DNA of 64,000 bases, taken from the NCBI GenBank assembly GCA_905233915.1, contig CAJOFM010000002.1, positions 186,001 through 250,000 of the forward strand, in the 5' to 3' direction. This DNA is from an uncultured Muribaculaceae bacterium (GTDB lineage: Bacteria; Bacteroidota; Bacteroidia; Bacteroidales; Muribaculaceae). The notes below the pieces were generated by a model. That model was not told where the DNA came from and ran no database searches. It saw only the letters and a list, made by a program, of their open reading frames with translations. Positions 37,479 through 47,854 of the stretch are shown here, in pieces (within the stretch, counting starts at the first letter, position 1; each line of letters starts with the position of its first letter). The position numbers were made by a program, and so were the translations under genes.

Positions 37479-38888
37479 TTAATTATCACCGAAGTCGATG
37501 GTCTGTGAATCACCGATGGGGGGGCGTTTTGTTGATCTGGGCACCTCGACAGGACGGTCCAGGGATGCGGCGTGCTGACGTTCATTCAGCTGGTTGCGCA
37601 GGTCGGGCTTGCGGCCGTAGGTGGGGAATTTCTCGATCAAGTCAATCATGTCGTCATCGTCCATTTGCTCGGGGGTAAGCACGATGTAACGAGCCCTGTT
37701 TTGTTTCAGGGTCAGATCGTTGATGGCATCGGAACCATACTCCTCGGCGAGGCGCTGAGAGTCGGTAATGTTGGGTTCGACCGAAACCGGCTCACGACTA
37801 CTTGTACGAGGCTGTACCGAAGAAACCGGAGCCTCCTTGTCGAGCGACACATTGAATCCCGAAGCGAGGACGGTCACCTTGATCTGGTCCTCGAGTGTGG
37901 AATCAAATGCCATACCCCAAATCACATCGACACCCTGATCAAAGTTGGCCATGAACTCCTGAATCTCATTCATCTCTTCCATCAGCAGGGGAGATTCACT
38001 ATTGGGATTATAGTAGAAGTTCATCAGAATCCTCTTTGAGCCATAGACGTCACGGTTCTTGAGGAGCGGCGACTCCAGGGCGTTCTCGATAGCCTTGGTC
38101 ACACGACGTTCACCGATACCATAGCCCGAACTGATGATAGCGGCACCGCCATCACGCAAGGTGGTATTCACATCGTTGAAGTCCAGGTTAATCTTACCAT
38201 TGACGGTAATCAAGTCACTGATGCTGCGGGCAGCGATAGTAAGCGTGTCATCGGCCTTGCCGAAGGCGTTGGTGAAGTCCAGATCCTTGTAGATCTCAGT
38301 CAGACGCTGGTTGTTGATGATGAGCAGGGCATCCACATACTTGCCCATCTCATCGGCACCACCAAGCGCCTTGAGAATCTTCTTGGGGCCCTCGAACAGG
38401 AAGGGGATGGTCACGATACCGATGGTGAGCACACCCTTCTCGTGGGCAATGCGTGCCACCACAGGCGCAGCACCCGTACCGGTGCCACCACCCATACCAG
38501 CGGTGATGAATACCATCTTGGTGTCGTCGTCGAACAGGGTTGCGATGTCGGCCTCGCTCTCCTCGGCAGCACGACGTGCCACTTCAGGCACATTACCTGC
38601 GCCCAATCCATGGGTAGTATTCGGGCCCAGCAACACGCGGTTGGGCACCGGCGACTCATTAAGCTGCTGGCGGTCGGTGTTGAGTACAACAAACGAGACA
38701 CCCTCGATGTTCTGCATATACATGTGATTGATGGCATTATTGCCACCGCCACCCACACCCATCACCTTGATGATGGTGGGAGATTTGGCCTTATCGTCGA
38801 ATCCTGACTTCTGATCCAGAGTGGACATGATATCGCCCTTGGGCATTCTCGTGTCACGGCCACCGAAATTGATATTGTTGTTATCCAT
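37479..38888 (-). CDS. ftsZ: Cell division protein FtsZ
   Basis: 'GVGGGGNNAINHM', tubulin signature 'AGMGGGTGTGAAPVVA', 'INLDFNDVNTTL'. Confidence 0.98.
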   Translation of the reverse strand: MDNNNINFGGRDTRMPKGDIMSTLDQKSGFDDKAKSPTIIKVMGVGGGGNNAINHMYMQNIEGVSFVVLNTDRQQLNESPVPNRVLLGPNTTHGLGAGNVPEVARRAAEESEADIATLFDDDTKMVFITAGMGGGTGTGAAPVVARIAHEKGVLTIGIVTIPFLFEGPKKILKALGGADEMGKYVDALLIINNQRLTEIYKDLDFTNAFGKADDTLTIAARSISDLITVNGKINLDFNDVNTTLRDGGAAIISSGYGIGERRVTKAIENALESPLLKNRDVYGSKRILMNFYYNPNSESPLLMEEMNEIQEFMANFDQGVDVIWGMAFDSTLEDQIKVTVLASGFNVSLDKEAPVSSVQPRTSSREPVSVEPNITDSQRLAEEYGSDAINDLTLKQNRARYIVLTPEQMDDDDMIDLIEKFPTYGRKPDLRNQLNERQHAASLDRPVEVPRSTKRPPIGDSQTIDFGDN

Positions 38889-38936
38889 ATTGTGATTGTA
38901 TTTTATTCGTTATTGATAATTCCGCTTGCAGCTGAT

Positions 38937-40256
38937 TTACTGTTCATCGTCCTCCTCTTCATCGGTCATGAGGCGGTTAAAACGGTCAGTCAGGTTCTTG
39001 ATCCATCCCGGCTTTTTATTGGTCTTTTCGGTAGGCCTTGAAGTGCGGGTAGGATTGGGATTGGGGGCGGGCTTCGGCTCTAACGGTTGGTGTCCCTCAA
39101 AGGTGGGATCCTCATACCTGTTAAGCTCTACGCAGGTTTCATCACCGATGCGCTCGGCAGCCTCGGCCAAGAGCGAGAATACCTCGATGTACTCCATGCG
39201 GTTGATTTCGCCATTCATGATATTGATGCTGATGGGGTTTTGACCCATGCGCACCTTGATCTTGAGTTCGTCGGTCATCTTTAGCTGCAGACCTCCCAGG
39301 TGAGCACTGCCACCAATCAAGACGATACTTTGGATATCTTTGGTCGATACACCCGCATTGGCCAACTGCTGGTTGATGTTGGCGATAATCTCACCGGTGC
39401 GAGCACTGATGAAGTTAGCGGCATCTCGAGCATTCACGTCCTCGATAACCACCATGCTCACGTGATTGGGGTCCAACGGGTTGTTGATGTTCTTCTTCAC
39501 ATTCTCGGCGGTCTCCTCAAGCACGTTCTTACCCGTCATGATGTCGCGGGTGAGGTTGCGTCCACCCAGGGGTAAGGTATTCAGATAGACGAGGGCCTGG
39601 TTCTTGTAGATGGTCACCGTGGTGGTCTCAGCACCCATATCCACGAGCATGCAGCCCAGTTCACGGTCACTGTCATTGAGGATGTGCTTGCCCACAGCCA
39701 ACGGGGTAACGATAAAATCCTTAACGGGAATGCCGAACGTCATCAAACGGTTCAGGTTAAGCATCAGTTGCTGCTTGGCGACAATAAGGTTGACGTCGAT
39801 TTTTATGGAAGAACCGAATTGCCCAACAGGATTAGGGGTTTTTACTTTGTCAACAAAATAGGCGCAGGGCACGACGTCCACCGTCTCGTGGTTGCGTATC
39901 GGCGTGCTTGTGGCATCGTGGATAATGCGCTCGATGAGTTCACTCGTGATGGGTTCGGTAGTACCCACACTGCGTTTCACCTCGCTCATGATGCTGTGAA
40001 GCGACCTGCCGCTCACACCCATATAAACCTGGGTGATGCGGCCGTCAACCATACCCTCGAGGTTCTTGAGGATGCGGTTGATGATGCTCTTGATGTTCTC
40101 TACATTCTGAACAATGCCATACCTCACGCTGTTGATATGTTTCTCCTCCTGGAGGTGCTTTACGCTCAAGAATCCAGCTGGGGTTTTCTCGGCAATCGCT
40201 CCGACAATTTTGGAACTGCCGATTTCAAGTGCTACGATATATTGGTTCTTTTCCAT
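38937..40256 (-). CDS. ftsA: Cell division protein FtsA
   Basis: 'YIVALEIGSSKIVGAIAEK', 'CMLVDMGAETTTVTIYKNQALVYLNTLPLGGRNLTRDI'; between ftsQ and ftsZ. Confidence 0.96.
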   Translation of the reverse strand: MEKNQYIVALEIGSSKIVGAIAEKTPAGFLSVKHLQEEKHINSVRYGIVQNVENIKSIINRILKNLEGMVDGRITQVYMGVSGRSLHSIMSEVKRSVGTTEPITSELIERIIHDATSTPIRNHETVDVVPCAYFVDKVKTPNPVGQFGSSIKIDVNLIVAKQQLMLNLNRLMTFGIPVKDFIVTPLAVGKHILNDSDRELGCMLVDMGAETTTVTIYKNQALVYLNTLPLGGRNLTRDIMTGKNVLEETAENVKKNINNPLDPNHVSMVVIEDVNARDAANFISARTGEIIANINQQLANAGVSTKDIQSIVLIGGSAHLGGLQLKMTDELKIKVRMGQNPISINIMNGEINRMEYIEVFSLLAEAAERIGDETCVELNRYEDPTFEGHQPLEPKPAPNPNPTRTSRPTEKTNKKPGWIKNLTDRFNRLMTDEEEDDEQ

Positions 40257-40299
40257 AAAGTAGAATTGATGTATTTGGTTGTTTGTTATTATTACTTAT

Positions 40300-41262
40300 T
40301 TAGTCACTCTTCTTTTTGCTCTTATCATTGGTTGTTTCCTTATTGGTGTCGGCCTTCTTCTCGTCAGCTTTCTTTTCGTCGGCTTTCTTTTCATCAGCCT
40401 TCTTGGCTGCATCTTGTGATGCCTGCTGCTCGGCCTTCTTGTTGTCCTCGGGGGTGCCCGTGGTCATCGTCTGGATGTCGGGAGCCTGCTCGTCGTCATC
40501 GGGATCATACTCGATAACCTGTTCCACCGCCTTGATGCGGCGTGTGGCCACAATCTGATGGTTCCACTTGAGGGAGATGGTGTCATAGGTATTCCACCCC
40601 TTCTTGGGCAACACCTCACTGTAGAACAGCTTGAGCTTGGCAAACTTGTTCACGAAGTCGTCGGCATGACCCAAGTTGATCACATGACCGCTGAAGTTGG
40701 GCACGATGATGATGTTATTGGTGTCGCGCACCTGATACATCGTCACCAGCGAGTGCAGCAACGAGTCGCCCTCGACATAATCGATGAGCGGCAGCAAGCG
40801 CGTGGCCGGGTACTTACTCGTGAAATGGCCCTGTACCACCGGCACATCGCAGTGATAATTGCTCGTGGCCTCCATGCGCTTGCCGGCACGGTTCACATAG
40901 TAGGACCTCTCGCCGTCAAACACTCTGAGCACCGGTACCAACTGACTCACCCTGATGAGCACCTTGCCGTCCTGGCACTTCACCAGGTCGGCATTCTCGA
41001 GATAAGGCGACTTCTTGAGCGTCTCTTCTATCTTAGAGGCATTGATGTCACGCATGTGCTTGCCCACGATTTTCACACCCTGGCTCTTCAAGTCATTGAG
41101 GACACCCTGGGGCGTGACAAATGCGGTGCTGTCGGCATTGATGACTTGAACCTCAATAGCCGTGCACAATTCGCCCTGCGACTTGCCTCTCGCCCACAGA
41201 ATTCCCGTGGTGAGGCCTATCGCCAGCACAAGCAGAATACTATATTGAATCAGTCTTTTCAA
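40300..41262 (-). CDS. ftsQ: Cell division protein FtsQ (POTRA/FtsQ-like) with Lys/Glu-rich C-terminal repeats
   Basis: Single N-terminal TM, 'LNDLKSQGVKIVGKHMRDINASKIEETLKKSPYLENADLVKCQDGKVLIRVSQLVPVLRVF', between murC and ftsA. Confidence 0.88.
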   Translation of the reverse strand: MKRLIQYSILLVLAIGLTTGILWARGKSQGELCTAIEVQVINADSTAFVTPQGVLNDLKSQGVKIVGKHMRDINASKIEETLKKSPYLENADLVKCQDGKVLIRVSQLVPVLRVFDGERSYYVNRAGKRMEATSNYHCDVPVVQGHFTSKYPATRLLPLIDYVEGDSLLHSLVTMYQVRDTNNIIIVPNFSGHVINLGHADDFVNKFAKLKLFYSEVLPKKGWNTYDTISLKWNHQIVATRRIKAVEQVIEYDPDDDEQAPDIQTMTTGTPEDNKKAEQQASQDAAKKADEKKADEKKADEKKADTNKETTNDKSKKKSD

Positions 41263-42662
41263 CGCTCTTGTTTCTTGAATTCATCGCATATCTCAGGCAG
41301 CAGATTGGCGATGTCGCCAGCACCTGCCGTCAATAAGACGTCAAAATTACTCAAATGTATTGACTTAATCAAATTTTCTTTCGAGTAAATGCATTTTTTA
41401 ATACTCGTTACCTTTTCAAGGATGATTTCACTAGTCACACCGGGGATGGGTTCCTCTCGAGCGGGGTAAATAGGAAGCAGTATGACCTCATCGGCCAGTG
41501 AGAGAGCCTCGGCAAATGCTGGGGCAAAATCACGCGTGCGGCTGTAGAGATGGGGCTGGAAGATGACGGTTAACCGCCTGTCACTGTACAGGTCGCGCAC
41601 CGAGGAGATGCTGGCCCGCAACTCATCGGGATGGTGGGCATAGTCATCAATCATCACCCTACCCTGCTTGCCGGGTTCCTTGAGCCAGAACTCAAAGCGG
41701 CGCTTGGCTCCCAGGAATGACGCTATTGCCTGTCGCATTCCATCATGCGGCGCATCCACCAGACGGCAAGCCGCCATGGCGGCAACAGCATTCTCGATAT
41801 TGATGTCAACAGGCACTCCCAGGCTGATGTCGGCCACAGTTTCCCACGGCGTCACCAGGTCAAATATGATTTCGCCATCACCCTTACGGATATTGACGGC
41901 ATGGAAGTCGCCCTCGTTGCGGCTATAGGTGTAAATCTTCACACCATCGGCAACACGCGGCTTGAGAGCCAGGCCAGTGTGGACGATGAGGGCTCCGCCA
42001 GGCTGGATGAGTTCGGTAAAATGGGCGAAACTCTCCAGATAATTCTCGGCGTTGCCATAGATATCCAGATGGTCGGGGTCGGTCGAGGTCACCACGGCGA
42101 TGTGGGGACGCAGGTGGTGGAATGAGCGGTCATACTCGTCGGCCTCAATGACCGAATAGGGGCTAGTGGCCGACAGCAGGAAATTGCTGTCGTAATTGCG
42201 CAACTCACCGCCCAAAAAGGCGTTGCAGCCTATGCCTGAACTATGCAGGATATGGGCAGCCATACCCGATGTGGTGGTCTTGCCATGGGTTCCGGCAAAG
42301 CACAAGGCCTTGCTGTGTGCGGTAATCATTCCCAACAATTTGGCGCGTTTGATTACCAAGAAGCCCCGATCACGGAAGTAGTCGCGCAATGCACATGGGG
42401 TCTCGTCCTTGATGGCCGCAGTAATGACCACCAAGGTGTTTTTAGGGTCAAGGCAATAGCCAGGAATGAAGTTGGGGTCGTCCTCATAGACGATCTCTAC
42501 CCCTTCATGGATTAACTCTCGGGTCAGGTCGCTAGGAGTGCGGTCATAACCTGCAATTCTCTTGCCATGCATGAGAAAATAGCGTTCCAGCGCAGCCATA
42601 CCGATGCCCCCGGCACCGACAAAGAATAGAGAATCATATTGTTCTATATCAATTAGTTCCAT
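41259..42662 (-). CDS. murC: UDP-N-acetylmuramate--L-alanine ligase
   Basis: 'FVGAGGIGMAALERYFL', 'FAGTHGKTTTSGMAAHIL', 'IDDYAHHPDELRASISSVR'. Confidence 0.97.
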   Translation of the reverse strand: MELIDIEQYDSLFFVGAGGIGMAALERYFLMHGKRIAGYDRTPSDLTRELIHEGVEIVYEDDPNFIPGYCLDPKNTLVVITAAIKDETPCALRDYFRDRGFLVIKRAKLLGMITAHSKALCFAGTHGKTTTSGMAAHILHSSGIGCNAFLGGELRNYDSNFLLSATSPYSVIEADEYDRSFHHLRPHIAVVTSTDPDHLDIYGNAENYLESFAHFTELIQPGGALIVHTGLALKPRVADGVKIYTYSRNEGDFHAVNIRKGDGEIIFDLVTPWETVADISLGVPVDINIENAVAAMAACRLVDAPHDGMRQAIASFLGAKRRFEFWLKEPGKQGRVMIDDYAHHPDELRASISSVRDLYSDRRLTVIFQPHLYSRTRDFAPAFAEALSLADEVILLPIYPAREEPIPGVTSEIILEKVTSIKKCIYSKENLIKSIHLSNFDVLLTAGAGDIANLLPEICDEFKKQER

Positions 42663-42687
42663 AATCCTAAAAACTTGTTGGTTATAC

Positions 42688-43812
42688 TTAATGTGATTGA
42701 ATGATGCGCTCTATCTCGTCAACGATGCGCTCGGCGGCATCACGCAGGGCCATCTTGGCCACATTGTCGGCCAATGATGCTGTCAATGCGGTATCGGTAA
42801 CGGTGTCGAGCATCGTGTTCACTAGGGTTGATGCGGCATCGGCATCAGGAACAAGGATGGCAGCACCGCGGGTTGACAGGGCCTGGGCATTCTTGGTCTG
42901 ATGGTCCTCGGCCACATTGGGAGAGGGCACTAGGATGGCGGCTTTGCCCAGCAACTGCAATTCGGAGATGGAACTTGCACCGGCACGGGAGACAACCAGG
43001 TCGGCGGCACGGTAAGCCATGTCCATGTTGCTGATGAACGGCATCTGCACCACGTTCTTCACGCCCGAGGCTGTTAAGGCCTCACTGCACTGGCGGTCAT
43101 AAATCTTGCCCGTCTGCCAGATAACCTGAACGCCATTGGCTTCGCCAATTTTCTTCAGGCCATCGATGATGGCATTGTTGATGGTGCGGGCTCCCAGGCT
43201 GCCACCGATAATGAGGATGGTCTTCTTAGCGGGATCCACACCCATGGCTTGGCGGGCCTGTTCGGGCGTTGCGCCGCACTCCAGCAAGTTGCGCCTAACG
43301 GGATTTCCCGTGAGCACGATCTTGTCCTGGGGGAAGAAGCGTTCCATGCCCTCGTAGGCGACACAGATGCAGTCGGCCTTGGCAGCCAGCAACTTATTGG
43401 TAACGCCAGCATAAGAGTTCTGCTCCTGCAGCAGGGTGGGAACACCTTGCTTCTGCGCTGCCTTGAGCATGGGGCCACTGGCATAACCGCCCACACCGAC
43501 AGCGATATCGGGCTTGAAATCCACGAGGATTTTATTGGCCAGTTTCATGCACTTGAGCAACTTGGCCAGCACCTTGAAATTACGCAACAGGTGCTTGCGG
43601 TCAAAGCCGCTAACAGGCAGGCCGATAATGTTGTAGCCTGCAGCTGGCACTTTTTCCATTTCCATGCGCCCCTCGGCACCCACAAACAGTATCCTTGCAT
43701 CGGGGTAACGGCGACGCACCTCGTTGGCGATAGACAGGGCAGGGAAAATGTGTCCACCCGTGCCACCGCCACTCACCAGGACGTTGAGTTGTTGATTTTT
43801 ATTTCCAGACAT
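42688..43812 (-). CDS. murG: UDP-GlcNAc:undecaprenyl-PP-MurNAc-pentapeptide GlcNAc transferase
   Basis: 'VLVSGGGTGGHIFPALSIANEVRRR', 'LLQEQNSYAGVTNKLLA', 'VVSRAGASSISELQLLGKAAILVPSPNVAEDHQTKNA'. Start at the internal Met (43812), overlapping ftsW by 14 nt. Confidence 0.96.
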   Translation of the reverse strand: MSGNKNQQLNVLVSGGGTGGHIFPALSIANEVRRRYPDARILFVGAEGRMEMEKVPAAGYNIIGLPVSGFDRKHLLRNFKVLAKLLKCMKLANKILVDFKPDIAVGVGGYASGPMLKAAQKQGVPTLLQEQNSYAGVTNKLLAAKADCICVAYEGMERFFPQDKIVLTGNPVRRNLLECGATPEQARQAMGVDPAKKTILIIGGSLGARTINNAIIDGLKKIGEANGVQVIWQTGKIYDRQCSEALTASGVKNVVQMPFISNMDMAYRAADLVVSRAGASSISELQLLGKAAILVPSPNVAEDHQTKNAQALSTRGAAILVPDADAASTLVNTMLDTVTDTALTASLADNVAKMALRDAAERIVDEIERIIQSH

Positions 43813-45172
43813 TTTTAGGAGGTATTTCAGTTGGGTTAACGGCATCAAGACCCTCGATAATAGGAGTTTCCTCTGCCTTGTTTTTCTTATTACCATAGTT
43901 GGCGATGGTGCGGCTGACGCTCAACATCACACCAAAAGCCACGCTGATCACAATGATTGACGTACCACCCTTGGAAACGAGTGGCAAGGGTTGTCCCGAC
44001 ACGGGGAACACGCCCACGTTGATGGCCATGTGGAACAGGGCCTGGAACGTGATGAACGACGCCATACCGATGACCAGCAGCGAGGGCAGCACACGCTTGC
44101 TGCGCCGCACAATCATCGCTGCTCGTCCCAATAGCGACAAGTAGAGCAGCAGCACAAAGATGCCGCCTATCAGGCCGGTTTCCTCAACAATAATCGAGTA
44201 GATATAGTCACTGAAGGCCAACGGCAAGCGGCTGCACTCGCGCGACTGTCCAATGCCCTTGCCCACCAGGCCGCCATGGGCCTGGGCCATGCGGGAGAAC
44301 ATCTCCTGCTGGTTCTTGGCAGTAATGGGGCGGTAAACCAGTGAGTCGCTGTTCAGCCACTCCTTGATGCGGTTCTTCCATGTGCCTGAACGACGGTCCA
44401 CAACATCTTTATCTTTGGAGTCTCCACCCGAGGGCATTTCCTCCACAACAGCGCCAGCGACGGGCGCATTGACCATAATCTCCTTCTGTGTATCCTTGAA
44501 CATTTCCTCCTTCTTATCGTTGTTGCTCTTGATAATGAAGAAGAAACCGAACATGACCAGGAAGAAAGCCATGAGGATGCCTATTTTCTTGAATGCGGCG
44601 CCGCCAATCAGCAGCATCGAGCCACTGATGGCAATCAGCAGCAGCGTGTTGGTCAAGCCGCTGCGAATCATTAAGCCGCCGTACAATGCCACCACAAAGG
44701 CCGCAGCAATCAATCCGCCACGACTGATGTCCTGATTCTTCTGCGACTTGGCGAAGATATAGGACAGCATGGTAACTATTGATAACTTGGCCAACTCGGC
44801 AGGCTGCAAGGTGACACCCGGCAACAGCGTCATGGCACGGCGAGCACCGTTGATGACCTCGCCAAAGAACATGACGTACACCAGACTGAACACCGTAATA
44901 ATGGCCAGACCAGGTATCATCGCATACAGGAACTTGGGCTTATTGTAATCCACCCGTTGCAGGAGCACCACGCATGCCGCACCCAGCCCCAGGAAGATGC
45001 ACTGCTTGATGATGGGCATATAGATGCCCTGTGAGGCAATCTCACGGCTGGAAGCGCTGTAACTCTCGATGATGGAGATGATGAGCAGCATGATGTAGAT
45101 GCCCCAGATCCACGGGTCACCGTATTTCCGGGAAATCTCGGTATATTTGTTTGTCTTTTCAGCAGAAGACAT
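43799..45172 (-). CDS. ftsW: Lipid II polymerase FtsW (SEDS family)
   Basis: 'GARRAMTLLPGVTLQPAELAKLSIV', 'YSIIVEETGLIGGIFVLLLYL', 'FPVSGQPLPLVSKGGTSI'. Confidence 0.97.
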   Translation of the reverse strand: MSSAEKTNKYTEISRKYGDPWIWGIYIMLLIISIIESYSASSREIASQGIYMPIIKQCIFLGLGAACVVLLQRVDYNKPKFLYAMIPGLAIITVFSLVYVMFFGEVINGARRAMTLLPGVTLQPAELAKLSIVTMLSYIFAKSQKNQDISRGGLIAAAFVVALYGGLMIRSGLTNTLLLIAISGSMLLIGGAAFKKIGILMAFFLVMFGFFFIIKSNNDKKEEMFKDTQKEIMVNAPVAGAVVEEMPSGGDSKDKDVVDRRSGTWKNRIKEWLNSDSLVYRPITAKNQQEMFSRMAQAHGGLVGKGIGQSRECSRLPLAFSDYIYSIIVEETGLIGGIFVLLLYLSLLGRAAMIVRRSKRVLPSLLVIGMASFITFQALFHMAINVGVFPVSGQPLPLVSKGGTSIIVISVAFGVMLSVSRTIANYGNKKNKAEETPIIEGLDAVNPTEIPPKNVWK

Positions 45173-45186
45173 ATCGATGCTGTTCG

Positions 45187-46533
45187 TTATTGAGCTTTAA
45201 ACTTCTTTACACACTCACGGAACTGGTTGCCACGGTCGGCCATGCCGTTGAACAGGTCAAAGCTGGCGCAGCAGGGCGACAAGAGCACGGTGTGGCCCTC
45301 ATGGGCCAGGCTGCGGCACTTGTCCATACACTCGGCCATGCTGCCGGCGTCGGTCACCACGGGCACCTTGCCGTCAAAGAACTCATGCAGCTTGGCGTTA
45401 TCCTTGCCCAGGCACACGATGGCGGTCACCTTCTGCTTGACCAGCGGCTCAATCTGGCTATAGTCATTACCCTTGTCGATGCCGCCCAGGATGAGCACAC
45501 AAGGCTCGTTGACGCTTTCCAGGGCATACCAGCAGGCGTCCACGTTGGTGGCCTTACTGTCATTGATGTAACGCACGCCGTCGACCGTGTCGATATACTC
45601 CAAGCGATGAGGAACAGCCTCAAAGTCGGCCAACGCCTCACGGATGACGTCCTTGCGGATGTCGAACACCTGGGCCGACAAGCCTGCCGCCATGGTGTTA
45701 TAGACGTTATGCAAGCCCTTGAGCGACAATTCGTCGCGCGGGATATCCCAGTGGTTACCGTCAACCTTGAAGTTGAGCACGCCCTCGTGCAGCCAGGCAG
45801 CCTGGTTGTCATCGTCGTCGCTGGTGAAGCTCAACAAGCGTGACTCCAGATGATGCTGGCGCAGCTGTGAAGCGATGATGGGGTCGTTGTGCCAGTAGAT
45901 GAACGAGTCCTCGCCAGTCTGATTCTGCGTGATGCGGAACTTGGCAGCGGCGTAGTTCTCCATCTTGTAGTCATAACGGTCCAAGTGGTCGGGCGTGATA
46001 TTGAGCAACACGGCGACATTGGCCTTGAACTCATACATGTTGTCAAGTTGGAAACTGCTCAGCTCGATGATATAGACATCATGATGCTCGGTGGCCACCT
46101 GCAAGGCGAGGCTGCGGCCCACGTTACCCGCCAGGCCCACGTTCAGGCCCGCTTTCTTGAAGATATGGTAAGTGAGCTTGGTCGTCGTGGTCTTACCGTT
46201 GCTACCGGTGATGCACACCATCTTGGCATCGGTGTAACGGCCAGCGAACTCAATCTCGCTCACGATGGGGATGCCCTTCTCGATGGCCTGTGCCACCATA
46301 GGAGCCGTGTCGGGGATACCGGGGCTCTTGACTATCTCATCGGCGTTAAGGATTTTCTCAGGGGTGTGGCCGCCCTCTTCCCAGGCGACGCCATACTTGT
46401 CGAGCAGGTCCTTGTAGTCCTGACCGATGCTGCCCGCATCGCTCAGCCACACGTCCATGCCCTTGATATGGGCGAGCACCGCGGCTCCTGCGCCGCTCTC
46501 GCCACCACCCAATACTACTAATCGTTTAGCCAT
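45187..46533 (-). CDS. murD: UDP-N-acetylmuramoylalanine--D-glutamate ligase
   Basis: 'VLGGGESGAGAAVLAHIKG', 'ITGSNGKTTTTKLTYHI', 'YINDSKATNVDACWYALES'. Confidence 0.97.
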   Translation of the reverse strand: MAKRLVVLGGGESGAGAAVLAHIKGMDVWLSDAGSIGQDYKDLLDKYGVAWEEGGHTPEKILNADEIVKSPGIPDTAPMVAQAIEKGIPIVSEIEFAGRYTDAKMVCITGSNGKTTTTKLTYHIFKKAGLNVGLAGNVGRSLALQVATEHHDVYIIELSSFQLDNMYEFKANVAVLLNITPDHLDRYDYKMENYAAAKFRITQNQTGEDSFIYWHNDPIIASQLRQHHLESRLLSFTSDDDDNQAAWLHEGVLNFKVDGNHWDIPRDELSLKGLHNVYNTMAAGLSAQVFDIRKDVIREALADFEAVPHRLEYIDTVDGVRYINDSKATNVDACWYALESVNEPCVLILGGIDKGNDYSQIEPLVKQKVTAIVCLGKDNAKLHEFFDGKVPVVTDAGSMAECMDKCRSLAHEGHTVLLSPCCASFDLFNGMADRGNQFRECVKKFKAQ

Positions 46534-46563
46534 GTTGGTATTCTGTTGTTGATAGGTTCTGAA

Positions 46564-47823
46564 TTAACGGATTTTTAATGTCACAAACGTCAGTGCGGCC
46601 AGCAGGATGCTCACCAGGAAGAAACGCATCACAATCTTAGCCTCGGGGATGCGGTGGTCAGGGGTCTTGATCTTGTAGTCCCAAGTGAGTTTGGTCGGGT
46701 CGGCCGTGAAGTGGTGATGCAGGGGCGTCATTTTGAACAGGCGCATATTTTTGCCCTTGTGACGCTTCACATACCACACCTGCATGATAACCGACAGTTC
46801 CTCGATCAGGAAGATGCCGCACAACAGGGGGATGAGCCACTCCTTGCGGATGAGCACGGCAAACACGGCAATGATGCCACCCAGGCACAGACTACCCGTG
46901 TCGCCCATGAACACCTGGGCCGGGAAGGAGTTGTACCACAAGAAACCGATTGTCGCACCAATAAAGGCTGCGGCATACACTACCAGTTCACTGCTATCCG
47001 GGATGTACATGATATTCAGGTAGGATGAATAGATGACATTACCCCCCAGATAGCACATGATGGCTAGCGCAACTCCAATAATCGCCGACGTTCCCGTCGC
47101 CAAGCCGTCAACGCCGTCGGTGAGGTTGGCACCGTTGCTCACTGCCGTGATGACAAAGATGGTCACCAGGATAAACAGGATCCAGCCGCCCAACTGCTTG
47201 TACTTGCCCATCCACTTGGTGAAGTAGGCATAGTCGAAGTTGTGGTTCTTGACAAAGGGCAACGTGGTCTTGGTCGCCTTCACAGCCTGGGACTTGTGGA
47301 TTTCGACCAACTCGGGCGTCTCGTTGCGGTTGGTGACATGGACGCTCTCGTTCATCACGATGGCGGGGCTCAGGTACATGGTCAAGCCTACAATAATGCC
47401 CAGACCCACCTGGCCCACAATCTTGAACTTGCCCTTGAGACCCTGCTTGTTGTGGTGAAAGACCTTGATATAGTCGTCGGCAAAACCCAAAGCGCCGCAC
47501 CACAGGGTGGACACAATCATGAGCAGCATATAGACGTTGTTGAGCTTGCCCAGCAACAGGCACGGCACCAGTATCGAGATGATAATGATGATACCGCCCA
47601 TGGTGGGGGTTCCCTGCTTGGCAGAATTGCCGCCCAGTTTCTCTTCACGCTCCTTGTCACACATCTGGTGGCTCTTGAGCTTGAAGATGATGCGGCGGCC
47701 AATGACGATGCCGATGAACAGCGACAGGATGAAAGCAAAGCCAGCCCTGAACGAGATGTAGTCGAACAAGCGCGCTCCGCTCACGTTATACTGTTGCAGC
47801 CAGTGAAAAAGATGATACAGCAT
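46564..47823 (-). CDS. mraY: Phospho-N-acetylmuramoyl-pentapeptide transferase
   Basis: 'SAKQGTPTMGGIIII', 'GFADDYIKV', 'NLTDGVDGLATGTSAI', 'MTPLHHHF'. Confidence 0.97.
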   Translation of the reverse strand: MLYHLFHWLQQYNVSGARLFDYISFRAGFAFILSLFIGIVIGRRIIFKLKSHQMCDKEREEKLGGNSAKQGTPTMGGIIIIISILVPCLLLGKLNNVYMLLMIVSTLWCGALGFADDYIKVFHHNKQGLKGKFKIVGQVGLGIIVGLTMYLSPAIVMNESVHVTNRNETPELVEIHKSQAVKATKTTLPFVKNHNFDYAYFTKWMGKYKQLGGWILFILVTIFVITAVSNGANLTDGVDGLATGTSAIIGVALAIMCYLGGNVIYSSYLNIMYIPDSSELVVYAAAFIGATIGFLWYNSFPAQVFMGDTGSLCLGGIIAVFAVLIRKEWLIPLLCGIFLIEELSVIMQVWYVKRHKGKNMRLFKMTPLHHHFTADPTKLTWDYKIKTPDHRIPEAKIVMRFFLVSILLAALTFVTLKIR

Positions 47824-47854
47824 ATCTTATTCTTGTGTTGGTTAATAATCTCAG

